From positions 1-64,000 of the forward strand of contig NZ_JAAUWT010000017.1 in assembly GCF_014694455.1 (NCBI RefSeq): a stretch of DNA of 64,000 bases, given 5' to 3'. The translations under genes and the position numbers were made by a program. This DNA comes from Vibrio sp. S9_S30 (lineage in GTDB: Bacteria > Pseudomonadota > Gammaproteobacteria > Enterobacterales > Vibrionaceae). The notes beneath the pieces are model-generated. The model saw only the letters and a program-made list of their open reading frames with translations. It was not told the origin of the DNA and did no database searches. This document shows positions 25,508 through 34,036 of the stretch, piece after piece. The first letter of the stretch is position 1. Every line of letters begins with the position of its first letter.

Positions 25508-25993
25508 TTAGTTCACTTTCAATGCTTCTTTAGAAATGACAATCCCATTCCCATCGGAATATAGATAATCCCCTGGTTGAATCATTTGCCCTTGAATGGT
25601 AAGACCGACTTGAGTTTCCCCTATGTCTCTTTTCTCGGTTCTAAAAGGACAGGAAGTTAACGCTTTAACGCCTAAGTCTATTTGGGATAACGCACCAACA
25701 TCTCGAACCGCTCCCCAAATCACCACTCCTTCCCATCGGTTTTTTAAAGCGGTCAGTGCAACTTGGTCTCCCAATAAAGCTCGCTCACTTGATCCATTGC
25801 CATCAACAACCAGTACTTTTCCTTTTCCGTTTTCTTTCAGTATTTCTTTCACTTTGGAATTGTCATGAAAACAGCGCACTGTAACAATTTCTCCCCAAAA
25901 TGCCGATCTTTGTCCAAAATTGAGTAAGGGTAAGTCGAGTAAGGTTAATTGGTCTTCATACTGATCACAGAGATCAGGCAGTAAGTCTTTCAT
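25508..25993 (-). CDS. RraA-like protein, possible 4-hydroxy-4-methyl-2-oxoglutarate aldolase
   Basis: This 161-residue protein has the RraA fold: DLCDQYEDQL at the start, GKGKVLVVDGNGSSERALLGD, and GAVRDVGALSQIDLGVKAL. E. coli RraA binds and inhibits RNase E. Here residues 97-98 are Arg-Asp, the pair that in HMG/CHA aldolases binds substrate and metal, whereas RraA proper has Arg-Gln. The sequence also departs from E. coli RraA in the N-terminal half, so a paralogue with aldolase or oxaloacetate decarboxylase activity is plausible. AAGGAGGAACC precedes the start. Confidence 0.78.
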   Translation of the reverse strand: MKDLLPDLCDQYEDQLTLLDLPLLNFGQRSAFWGEIVTVRCFHDNSKVKEILKENGKGKVLVVDGNGSSERALLGDQVALTALKNRWEGVVIWGAVRDVGALSQIDLGVKALTSCPFRTEKRDIGETQVGLTIQGQMIQPGDYLYSDGNGIVISKEALKVN

Positions 25994-26844
25994 GGTTCCT
26001 CCTTGAAATATTCCTGCTTATTTAACTATAAACTGTGATTTTTCTTATGCCACCTGAAGCATTAAATTTCATAAGCAAGTAAAGCTCGCCACAAGTTACC
26101 TGTCCGTTTTCTTTAGAAACTCAGGCGCGAAGGCATGGGCTTTTGCCTTTCCTGCAAACTTGACCTTTATTTTCTATCTCTCGTAACACATGCTAAAGAC
26201 CACTCACCGAACTCCCAAATACATGGCATTTTGATCAAGCGTGGTCTCTAAATCCAAGCCACTTTGTAGTGATATTTCTACAGCATGGCTGGCTTAACGC
26301 CCCTCCATAATGGGTATCATCAACTAACAAATTCACGTATTGTTGGGTTGTAATCGCCACTCTAACTGTGAATTTCTTCGCAGATTCCTTTTATGCTTCA
26401 GCATGATATTTATTGTATTACAATCAGTTATTACGCAAGAATTGGAAAATCCGATGCTTTACCCCGTGTAACAAAATGTTTCCAAACAGGCTTGTTTTCG
26501 AGTGTTATCAATCTGCATAAAAATTTCAACTTTTTATATACATTTACTATCTATTCTTGTTAGTTTTCTTCTATTGATATAAATCAACAAAGTGAATGGA
26601 ATTGGAATTTGGGCGTTGTTAGCAAGCTGTTAACAATATAAAATCCAGTTCAGCAAATGGCAGAAAGCAAGCATGACATAGGATTTAGTCTTACAAAATC
26701 AGGCTTCCAAGGACGGCGTACCGTGTGAAGGTGGTGTTTTTTTGCGTAGTATCGTTTATTATCAAGAACACTTTACCCGCATGTTATTTTCTGCCTAGAA
26801 TTTATTCTATTAGCACAGTTTTAGTTACAATTTAGGTACCGCCA
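25994..26844. promoter_or_regulatory. Long upstream region of arcA
   Basis: About 850 bases without a gene. A perfect FNR site lies at 26574-26587. A hairpin GAAGGCA..TGCCTTTC is near 26130-26155. I see no other clear element. The length suggests several promoters, as for E. coli arcA. Confidence 0.5.
26574..26587 (+). promoter_or_regulatory. Perfect FNR binding site upstream of arcA
   Basis: TTGATATAAATCAA matches TTGAT-N4-ATCAA at every position, about 260 bp before the arcA start codon. FNR control of arcA is established in E. coli. Confidence 0.8.
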
Positions 26845-27561
26845 ATGCAAACCCCGCAGATTCTCATCGTTGAAGATGAGCAAGTAACCCGCAATACGCT
26901 GAAAAGCATTTTCGAAGCAGAGGGATATGCTGTCTACGAAGCAAGTGATGGTGAAGAGATGCATCGTGTACTTGCTGATAACCAAGTTAATTTGGTTATT
27001 ATGGATATCAACCTACCGGGTAAAAATGGTCTGTTGCTGGCACGCGAACTCCGCGAGCAAGCAAATGTAGCACTCATGTTCCTGACTGGTCGTGATAACG
27101 AAGTGGACAAGATCCTAGGTCTGGAGATAGGTGCTGATGATTACATCACCAAGCCATTTAACCCTAGAGAATTAACGATTCGTGCTCGTAATCTTCTTAA
27201 CCGCTCTATGAGTAATGGGGTTATGCAAGAAGAGAAACGCAGTGTTGAAAAGTATGAATTTAATGGTTGGGAATTAGACATCAACAGCCGATCTCTTGTT
27301 AGCCCTTCTGGTGACAGCTATAAGCTGCCTCGCTCTGAATTCCGTGCTTTGCTTCACTTCTGTGAAAACCCAGGCAAGATTCAAACACGTGCTGATCTTC
27401 TGAAGAAGATGACTGGGCGTGAGCTTAAGCCTCATGATCGCACAGTGGATGTCACCATTCGCCGCATTCGTAAGCATTTTGAATCGGTTGCAGACACGCC
27501 TGAAATCATCGCTACGATTCATGGTGAAGGTTACCGCTTTTGTGGTGATTTAGACGAGTAA
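26845..27561 (+). CDS. arcA: Two-component response regulator ArcA
   Basis: ArcA is the global regulator of respiratory and fermentative genes under low oxygen. The 238-residue OmpR-family protein is almost identical to E. coli ArcA: phospho-acceptor Asp 54 in VIMDINLPGKNG, YITKPFNPREL, and the winged-helix DNA-binding domain with GRELKPHDRTVDVTIRRIRKH. Its partner kinase arcB lies convergent just downstream, separated by a lipoprotein gene and a terminator. In E. coli the two are far apart. A perfect FNR site lies upstream. Confidence 0.98.
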   Translation: MQTPQILIVEDEQVTRNTLKSIFEAEGYAVYEASDGEEMHRVLADNQVNLVIMDINLPGKNGLLLARELREQANVALMFLTGRDNEVDKILGLEIGADDYITKPFNPRELTIRARNLLNRSMSNGVMQEEKRSVEKYEFNGWELDINSRSLVSPSGDSYKLPRSEFRALLHFCENPGKIQTRADLLKKMTGRELKPHDRTVDVTIRRIRKHFESVADTPEIIATIHGEGYRFCGDLDE

Positions 27562-27578
27562 GCCAAAATTCTTCTAGT

Positions 27579-27606
27579 AAAAAGCCGATGACTCCATCGG
27601 CTTTTT
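27579..27606. terminator. Bidirectional terminator between arcA and the lipoprotein gene
   Basis: An 11-bp stem AAAAGCCGATG / CATCGGCTTTT with loop ACTC is followed by further T. Confidence 0.92.
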
Positions 27607-27638
27607 TGTATCCGCTCAGCACTTCCGTTCAAGAAGAT

Positions 27639-28097
27639 TTAGTAAACACTGCCCACTTTTACTTGTTCTTGTATTAACCAGTACGTATTTTCAGTATCAG
27701 TCAGTTGCAAGCCAACGTCTACATTGTCAGTGCCATTTACTGACATATCCGTATAAAAAGCCACTTCCCAACGGTTGCCACTGTGGTTACGTACATCAAT
27801 ATTCTCCAAAGCGACCCACTGCACCAAGTCGCCCTGCTTTATGATTAAGGCACTCGCATCCAAATCGGCTGGCAAATCCTCACGCCCCTCTAAATAAAGA
27901 GCACCGCGAAGCAATCGCCTTTGCTCACCATTAATACTAGGCATTTTGTTTAACCAAAGGTTCGCCGTCATTCGCACAGTGGCGCCAGCTATCGTCTCTT
28001 GTGCTGTACTTTTATCCCAAGGCACTTGGTCAGTATCTCTATCTTGCTGCGCGCAACCCGACACAGCCAATACCACCATTAAGACAAGCTTTTTCAT
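27639..28097 (-). CDS. Small lipoprotein downstream of arcB
   Basis: The 152-residue protein has a lipoprotein signal with lipobox AVSGC (Cys 15), so it is probably anchored to a membrane facing the periplasm. The rest suggests a beta-rich domain (LYLEGREDLPADLDASALIIKQGDLVQWVALENIDVRN). It starts a single base after the arcB stop and must be co-transcribed. I do not recognise a named family; a link to the Arc system is suggested only by position. Confidence 0.8.
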   Translation of the reverse strand: MKKLVLMVVLAVSGCAQQDRDTDQVPWDKSTAQETIAGATVRMTANLWLNKMPSINGEQRRLLRGALYLEGREDLPADLDASALIIKQGDLVQWVALENIDVRNHSGNRWEVAFYTDMSVNGTDNVDVGLQLTDTENTYWLIQEQVKVGSVY

Positions 28098-28098
28098 T

Positions 28099-30456
28099 TT
28101 ATTTTCCTTTTTCGTTGTCTAACCACGCTTTAAGAATGTCGATATCAGATTGATAGCCATTACGAATTTCTTCTACCCAATCGTGTATGTTTTCCCACCA
28201 AGCCGCCATCTCTGGTGATTGCGCTTTTTGTGCCACACTTTGGATTCGCTTTAAGCCAATCGAACCCGACGCTCCTTTAATCTTATGCGCTTCAGAAACA
28301 ATACCTGCTTGATCCTTTGCTGTCATGTTGGAATCCAGCACGTCCATGTAACTAGGCATCATATCTTCAAACAATTTAATGCTGTCAAATACGGGAGCTG
28401 TACCCACGATGCCCACGTAAGATTCTAGCATGTCTAGATCTAAGATTTGACTCGTTAACTGTGTATCAGCAGGTGCACTAACTTCTTGTTCTTCCTTGCA
28501 TTCATTTTCAATATTACTGGAATAAAAATCCGAAAGTGAGAGGGCTTTTTTGATGCCTCTCACGGATAATGGTTTGCTGATGACGTCATCCATTCCGTTT
28601 TGGAAATACTCATCTTTATCCTTCAGGACATTGGCGGTCAGAGCGACAAGCGGAGGGAGCTGCTCGTAATGGTCTCTAAAATACGCAGCAACATCGAACC
28701 CCGTCATATCAGGTAATTGAATATCCAGTAATACCAGATCGAAGTTATTCGGCTTAAACGAAGCAATGGCTTCTTCCCCCGTCATTGCCACTTCGACACT
28801 GTGTCCAAGGCTTTCAAGTAATGAACGAGCAACGGTTACATTCAGCTCGATATCTTCGACCATGAAGATACGTAGATTCCGTTCTGAGTTTGGCTCTATC
28901 GCCGACTCTTGCGGATCTATTTCAACGAGCGGTGCGTTTAAGGTGACGGTAAAGGTGCTTCCAAACCCTTCTTCACTTGACGCCACGATATCGCCTCCCA
29001 TCATAGTGATTAATTGATGGGAAACCGCTAACCCAATGCCTGTTCCGACAGCATGTAAGTTGTCTTTACCCGACTTCACTTGGTAATACATCGCAAAGAT
29101 TTTCTCTAGCTCGGCTTCAGGAATGCCTATACCTGTGTCTTCAATTTCAATCACTATTTCAGCGTGGTTATCGAATGTTTCCGAACGTACACTCATCACT
29201 ACCCCACCTTCTTTGGTGAATTTCATGGCGTTGCTGATTAAGTTCCACAGTACTTGGCGAAGACGAGTCGCGTCTACTTCAATACCCGATGGTAAGTCCG
29301 TTAGCCTTTCTAAATCGAAACGAAGCCCTTTTTGCTCGGCCATCAAGCTCGACAGGCTTTCAATTTCCAAAACGAACTCGGTAAAATCTAAAGGTTTAGG
29401 GAACAACTCCAACTTACGGCGATCAAACTTATCCATATCAATGATGTCGTTGAATATATTACCGAGACTGATCGCAGACACATTGATGGTTTGCATATAT
29501 TGCCGCTGCTCTTGTGACAGCTTAGTTTCTAGCAGCATTCGGCTTAAACCAACAATACCGTTGAGTGGTGTACGCAGTTCGTGGCTAATTGTGGAAATAA
29601 AAGTCGTTTTGTCCTGACTCGCTTTTTCCAAAGCATCTTGGTATTTTTTACGCTCAGTGATGTCGCGACCAAATCCAACCAAACCGAGGTGTTTGCCTTC
29701 TTTGCTGTAAAACGGCACTTTTCGTAATTCGAAATACGCTTTTTTGCCGTCAGGGTATTCCAACCATTGCTCATAAGTGAGCGAATTATTGTGTGAAAAA
29801 ACTTGCTCGTCGGTTTCCACAATTTGCTGCGCCACTTCCTTACTGTACACATCCCAAGGTGTCAGCCCGACCAGATCATGTTCTCGTTTTCCCGTTAAAT
29901 CTTCCATCGCTCGGTTACAACCAGAAAATTCTCCTTTGGCATTGCGGTAGTAAATCAAGTCGGGGGACGCATCAATAAAAGAACGAAGCAACGCCGTTCT
30001 TTCAGCCAATTCCACTTGCGCTTTTTCTCTTTGGAATACTTCATTTTCCATATCAGTGAGCAGTTGCTCACGTGCGACTTCGACTTTTTGTCTTTCTTCG
30101 ATTTCTAGGTTGAGTTGCAAGATATTTTCTTGGAGTTGTTGATTCAACTCCTGGTCTCGCGATCGCATGTCTTTGAGCTTGGAGACCAGTTTAGAAAGAC
30201 GCTGGCGAGACTCTTCCAGTTGATCCACCACGACGGAAAGAAAATAGACCGCCCATGGCGTGATCACCAACCCAAAGAAAACAGAACGAACAATATCGAT
30301 ATTGTCGACGGTACCTTGGAGAGCCAGCGTAATCCCGACCTGAACAAAGACAGCGAGAGCAACTAGGGCGAGCGCCAAAAGAATGGAGAAACGCACAATC
30401 CCTAATTTGACCAGTAAGTCAACATAGTATTGCGCCAAGTTTTTCATCGGCTTCAT
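28099..30456 (-). CDS. arcB: Aerobic respiration control sensor kinase ArcB
   Basis: ArcB is the hybrid kinase that phosphorylates ArcA when the quinone pool is reduced. The 785-residue protein has two N-terminal membrane helices (about 22-45 and 56-77), a coiled linker to about 150, a PAS domain (about 155-270), HisKA with His 292, an ATPase domain, a receiver with Asp 578 and an HPt domain with His 724. Redox-active Cys 180 of E. coli is conserved (EFSGCNRAM), but the position of Cys 241 is Tyr (KKAYFELRK), so a Cys180-Cys241 link cannot form. The start is chosen by alignment with E. coli. Confidence 0.97.
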   Translation of the reverse strand: MKPMKNLAQYYVDLLVKLGIVRFSILLALALVALAVFVQVGITLALQGTVDNIDIVRSVFFGLVITPWAVYFLSVVVDQLEESRQRLSKLVSKLKDMRSRDQELNQQLQENILQLNLEIEERQKVEVAREQLLTDMENEVFQREKAQVELAERTALLRSFIDASPDLIYYRNAKGEFSGCNRAMEDLTGKREHDLVGLTPWDVYSKEVAQQIVETDEQVFSHNNSLTYEQWLEYPDGKKAYFELRKVPFYSKEGKHLGLVGFGRDITERKKYQDALEKASQDKTTFISTISHELRTPLNGIVGLSRMLLETKLSQEQRQYMQTINVSAISLGNIFNDIIDMDKFDRRKLELFPKPLDFTEFVLEIESLSSLMAEQKGLRFDLERLTDLPSGIEVDATRLRQVLWNLISNAMKFTKEGGVVMSVRSETFDNHAEIVIEIEDTGIGIPEAELEKIFAMYYQVKSGKDNLHAVGTGIGLAVSHQLITMMGGDIVASSEEGFGSTFTVTLNAPLVEIDPQESAIEPNSERNLRIFMVEDIELNVTVARSLLESLGHSVEVAMTGEEAIASFKPNNFDLVLLDIQLPDMTGFDVAAYFRDHYEQLPPLVALTANVLKDKDEYFQNGMDDVISKPLSVRGIKKALSLSDFYSSNIENECKEEQEVSAPADTQLTSQILDLDMLESYVGIVGTAPVFDSIKLFEDMMPSYMDVLDSNMTAKDQAGIVSEAHKIKGASGSIGLKRIQSVAQKAQSPEMAAWWENIHDWVEEIRNGYQSDIDILKAWLDNEKGK

Positions 30457-30504
30457 GAAAATTCCGTTTAAAATGAGATTGGCAACATGACAGAAACCCG
30501 CATT

Positions 30505-30657
30505 GTATACCCAAGTGACCTCTGTATGGAGGATTCAGAACTATATCTTCTGCGTCAGTTCAAGAAAAAACACAGTCTCATGATGAACCCTTTCCGAGTT
30601 CTTTATCGATGAAATGGCGTCGAAGATAGACTCCCAAGAGCAAGGTGGCTTGGGTAT
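30505..30657. repeat. ERIC-like inverted-repeat element, about 150 bp
   Basis: The left end ATACCCAAGTGACCT (from 30507) and right end AGGTGGCTTGGGTAT (30643-30657) are imperfect inverse copies. The interior includes self-complementary stretches (ATCTTC..GAAGAT). It sits between arcB and the diguanylate cyclase gene. Shorter relatives occur at 50905-50961 and 57926-57962. Confidence 0.7.
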
Positions 30658-30713
30658 GACAACATCCCCAACAAAGTCTTATGGATGCATCACATCCATT
30701 AACTAAGTTGAAT

Positions 30714-32447
30714 TCAAACAAATTGAGACTGATTCCGCCCCTTCTGTTTGGCTTTGTACAACGCTTGATCCGCCATAGCGACCAGTTGGCTAGGCACTTC
30801 AGTCATCGCAGGAATGCATGACACGATGCCAATACTTAAAGTAATGCGATCGGCAACACCGGAGTGTTCGTGGACAATATTCAATTCATGAACGTGTTGG
30901 TGAATACTTTCGGCAACTCGCTTCGCGCCTTCCGATGTCGTATCGGGTAGAATAAACGCAAACTCTTCTCCGCCATATCGAGCAACACAATCAGAGGAAC
31001 GAGAAAGCACCTTCTCAAAAGTTGAGCCCAGAGCGATAAGAGCGGAGTCGCCCTTTTGGTGACCATAGTTGTCGTTATAGTCTTTAAAATGGTCTACGTC
31101 GCACAGCATAACCGTAAGCGGCTTTTGTTGACGGACATGCAAGCGCCATAACAGATCGAGCTGCTCATCGAAACGCCTTCGGTTCGCTACTTTGGTTAAC
31201 CCATCAATGAAGCTCAGTTTTTCCAGTTCGCGATTCGCCTTTTCCAACTGCTCTTCTACTCGAAAGCGTTCTGATACATCACGAGCCATCACCAACACCC
31301 CATTAGTGCCTGATGCGGGGTTACGATAAGGGGCTTTTACTACGTCGTACCATGTAATATCGCCATTGCTGTGTTCAATACGATCGATATAGCGTAATGA
31401 TGTACCTTCTTGCATCACCCTATCGTCGCTGTCTTTGTAACGCAAATAAACCTTGTGAGAAACCACGTCTTCCACTCGCCTACCAATCAAATCATTGGGT
31501 GTCGCTACTCCAAGGGCTTCAACATAAGGCTGATTGCAAGCTTCATAAATTCTATTCTGGTTGAACAAACCAATGGGATCGGGGCTGGCTTCTAAAATCG
31601 ACTGCAATATGGTGTCACGCTGAGCAAGGGCAATTTCAGTGTCTTTACTGCGCTCCATTTCATCACGCAATATTTGCTGGCTATTATGCCAGTCGGTCAC
31701 ATCAAGGCTAATGCCGATGCTGCCAATCACATCACCACTTTCGTCTGTGAGCATTTTAATGTGCGTTTCTAGCAGGCAGGCATGCCCATCAGAAGACGTG
31801 GTCCAGCGCTGCTGGCTGTGTTTGTGCTGGCTAAGCTGTTTCGCACTCTGGGTGCCTTCACTTTCCCTTCCTTTCCAAAAAAGATCGAATGCTCTATTAC
31901 TGCCCATCAACTCCCCGTTTTTATCGGTGTAAAAAACAGGCTGAGAGATGGAGTCCAGTACTCGCTTTGAAACCAGCAGTTTTTGCTGCTTCTCATCCAG
32001 TTCACTCTCGGAGGATTGATACGGAGTTAAGTACAAAATCCAAGCTTTTTTCCTTAGGTAGTGTGTTTTTCGCCCCGATAAGGTGGTTTTCACTTCATGG
32101 TGTTGGGAAACGGAAAATCGATAAGAAAGATTTTTGCGCTGGTCATCAAACGCTTCATTTAATAAGTACAAGAGATCCGTTGAAGAAACCGAATTCGGAA
32201 AGAGGTATTGCTCCCCAATGCGTCTAATGCCCAACAGTTGAAGAGCTTCGGTATTCGCATCAAGCAATCGACCACTACAGGCATCAATGGCGATCATCGC
32301 CGTTGGCGTACTTTGGAGCAACTCATGAAGCTGCCTTTGGTAGTACCATTTCACTCCCATTGCCAGACTGATTCCCACCAATATCGCGAGCATATCGATG
32401 CCAAATCCGTGAGTATTATTCCAAAGCCAGTGAACCAATTCTTCCAT
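30714..32447 (-). CDS. Membrane-bound PAS-GGDEF diguanylate cyclase
   Basis: This 577-residue protein should make cyclic di-GMP. One N-terminal membrane helix (about 12-33) is followed by two to three PAS-type sensor domains (about 38-145, 155-265 and 285-400, the latter ending in a PAC motif DVSERFRVEEQLEKANRELEKL), then the GGDEF domain with SFIDGLTKVANRRRFDEQL. The active-site motif is GGEEF at 492-496. An inhibitory I-site RSSD at 483-486 is intact, so product feedback is expected. The signal it senses is unknown. Confidence 0.92.
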   Translation of the reverse strand: MEELVHWLWNNTHGFGIDMLAILVGISLAMGVKWYYQRQLHELLQSTPTAMIAIDACSGRLLDANTEALQLLGIRRIGEQYLFPNSVSSTDLLYLLNEAFDDQRKNLSYRFSVSQHHEVKTTLSGRKTHYLRKKAWILYLTPYQSSESELDEKQQKLLVSKRVLDSISQPVFYTDKNGELMGSNRAFDLFWKGRESEGTQSAKQLSQHKHSQQRWTTSSDGHACLLETHIKMLTDESGDVIGSIGISLDVTDWHNSQQILRDEMERSKDTEIALAQRDTILQSILEASPDPIGLFNQNRIYEACNQPYVEALGVATPNDLIGRRVEDVVSHKVYLRYKDSDDRVMQEGTSLRYIDRIEHSNGDITWYDVVKAPYRNPASGTNGVLVMARDVSERFRVEEQLEKANRELEKLSFIDGLTKVANRRRFDEQLDLLWRLHVRQQKPLTVMLCDVDHFKDYNDNYGHQKGDSALIALGSTFEKVLSRSSDCVARYGGEEFAFILPDTTSEGAKRVAESIHQHVHELNIVHEHSGVADRITLSIGIVSCIPAMTEVPSQLVAMADQALYKAKQKGRNQSQFV

Positions 32448-32516
32448 CGTAATGCCGCTCTTGATTGCCCGCCGAAATTGTACACAAATAGGGGCATGAG
32501 CGCTTAACTGAATTGT

Positions 32517-33455
32517 TTATCGATTGGGCGCAACAAATTCATAAGGCTGATTAAGCCCGCTTCCTTGCGCCCCTGAGGTATCAAGACGACGACCGATTTC
32601 CGTCATGGCCAACCACCGCTGTTCACACCACATTGGCGCCAGTAACGTGGGCCTTCTCGCGGTTGCAGACACTCTATGATAGACCACATCCGGTGGTGTC
32701 CGGCGGATCATTTCAGACGCAACATCAACGTACATATCGAGCGCTGGGGCAGTGAGCCGTCCAGCCAGCCAGCTTTTTGCCATGATGCTTCCTTCTACAA
32801 TATGCAAAGGATGGAGCTTAATGCCATCCGTACCAACATCGATGACTTTATCAAGTGTCTCAATGCAGTCCGCTTTATTTTCTCCTGGGAGTCCGACGAT
32901 AAGATGAGTGCACACTTTTATGCCTAGCTCTCGTGCTTTTTGAGTAATACGTGAGTAACACTCGAAGTCATGTCCTCGGTTTATCCGTTTTAGCGTGTTA
33001 TTGTTTGCCGTCTGCAACCCCAGCTCCAACCAAATTTCGTACCCTTCTCTCAAGTACTCGGTCAATAATTCCAGCACAGCCTCTGGCACACAATCGGGGC
33101 GCGTCCCCACACATAATCCCACAATATCCGCTTGCTCCAGTGCCTCTTCATACATGCTTCGTAATACTTGAACTTCCGCATACGTACTGGTGTACGCTTG
33201 GAAATAGGCCAAGTACTTTTTTGCACGGCTTACTTCATCCGCTCTATCAACAAGTTGATCTTTGATGCTTTTTACTTGAGCTTGTTCATCGGCAAACGAA
33301 GCAACATTGCAAAAAGTGCAACCTCCTCGACCAATCGTTCCGTCTCGGTTGGGGCAATTAAAGCCACCATGCAGCGTCAGCTTATGGACTTTCTCTCCGT
33401 ATCTTCGCTGTAAATCTTGCCCCAACGTATTCACCGACTCGTGCAATTGTTTCAT
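32517..33455 (-). CDS. yhcC: Radical SAM protein YhcC
   Basis: YhcC is a conserved radical SAM enzyme (TIGR01212 family) of uncertain substrate. The 312-residue protein carries the family's iron-sulfur Cys pattern, a first Cys in NCPNRDG and CTFC about ten residues later, where CTFCN holds the last two ligands. GLCVGTRPDCVPEAV and WLELGLQTANNNTLKRINRGHD follow. It is divergent from gltB and near arcB, the same neighbourhood as in E. coli (arcB-yhcC-gltB). The intergenic region holds HexR-like and Fur-like palindromes. Confidence 0.93.
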   Translation of the reverse strand: MKQLHESVNTLGQDLQRRYGEKVHKLTLHGGFNCPNRDGTIGRGGCTFCNVASFADEQAQVKSIKDQLVDRADEVSRAKKYLAYFQAYTSTYAEVQVLRSMYEEALEQADIVGLCVGTRPDCVPEAVLELLTEYLREGYEIWLELGLQTANNNTLKRINRGHDFECYSRITQKARELGIKVCTHLIVGLPGENKADCIETLDKVIDVGTDGIKLHPLHIVEGSIMAKSWLAGRLTAPALDMYVDVASEMIRRTPPDVVYHRVSATARRPTLLAPMWCEQRWLAMTEIGRRLDTSGAQGSGLNQPYEFVAPNR

Positions 33456-33535
33456 GGTTATGAGTTAACACCTCTACAAAAGAATCTTCTTTAAGATCGA
33501 AAAACGTGTGTCATATGAACAAAAGAACATCAAAC

Positions 33536-33548
33536 GAGAATCATTCTC
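33536..33548. promoter_or_regulatory. Fur-like palindrome
   Basis: GAGAATCATTCTC is a perfect palindrome around one base and resembles the core of ferric uptake regulator boxes. It lies about 85 bp upstream of yhcC, which encodes an iron-sulfur enzyme. Confidence 0.45.
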
Positions 33549-33550
33549 AT

Positions 33551-33571
33551 TTATGTAATTTAATTACATAA
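33551..33571. promoter_or_regulatory. HexR-like operator palindrome
   Basis: Arms TTATGTAATT and AATTACATAA flank a single T. The inner 15 bases (33554-33568), TGTAATTTAATTACA, differ by one base from the HexR consensus TGTAATTAAATTACA as I remember it for gamma-proteobacteria. Confidence 0.6.
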
Positions 33572-34036
33572 CAGCGAAAATTATCACCAAATTGTAGAAG
33601 CACGAAAAATCTGAATTACGGACAAAAATCAATAAAGATGCAGAAAATACAGGATATTTTGCAGATGTTACTGTTTTGTTAACCTAAAATTGCATAAATC
33701 AGCCGAAAAAACACACATTCCGCGTTAAGTTTGGATGGAATTTACTATTACAAAAATGTAGGATAGTTACACAAATTGCGTTTTTTTGAGCAATGTCGGT
33801 CAATTAAAGAACGCGAATAAATCGGAAGATATCCACACCTACCAACATAAACGTCTGCAAACTAGGCAAACTGCAATGGATATCACCAAGGATTAGTTAT
33901 CTTCGCTAATTAAATTTCCGCGAAGAACAGAAAGGATTCAGACCATCAACACAGATGGTTTCGATTTCATAATTAAAAGGAACTGGTGCGTTTACGCGAG
34001 TAACCCGTGCCCGTAATAAACTGGAAGGAAGTATCT

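Larger units (their letters stand above)
33456..34036. promoter_or_regulatory. Divergent control region between yhcC and gltB
   Basis: 580 bases without a gene. Next to yhcC there are a 13-bp Fur-like palindrome (33536-33548) and a long AT-rich palindrome containing a HexR-like box (33551-33571). The remainder is the probable long leader of gltB. The ribosome binding site AAGGAAG is at 34025-34031. Confidence 0.6.
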
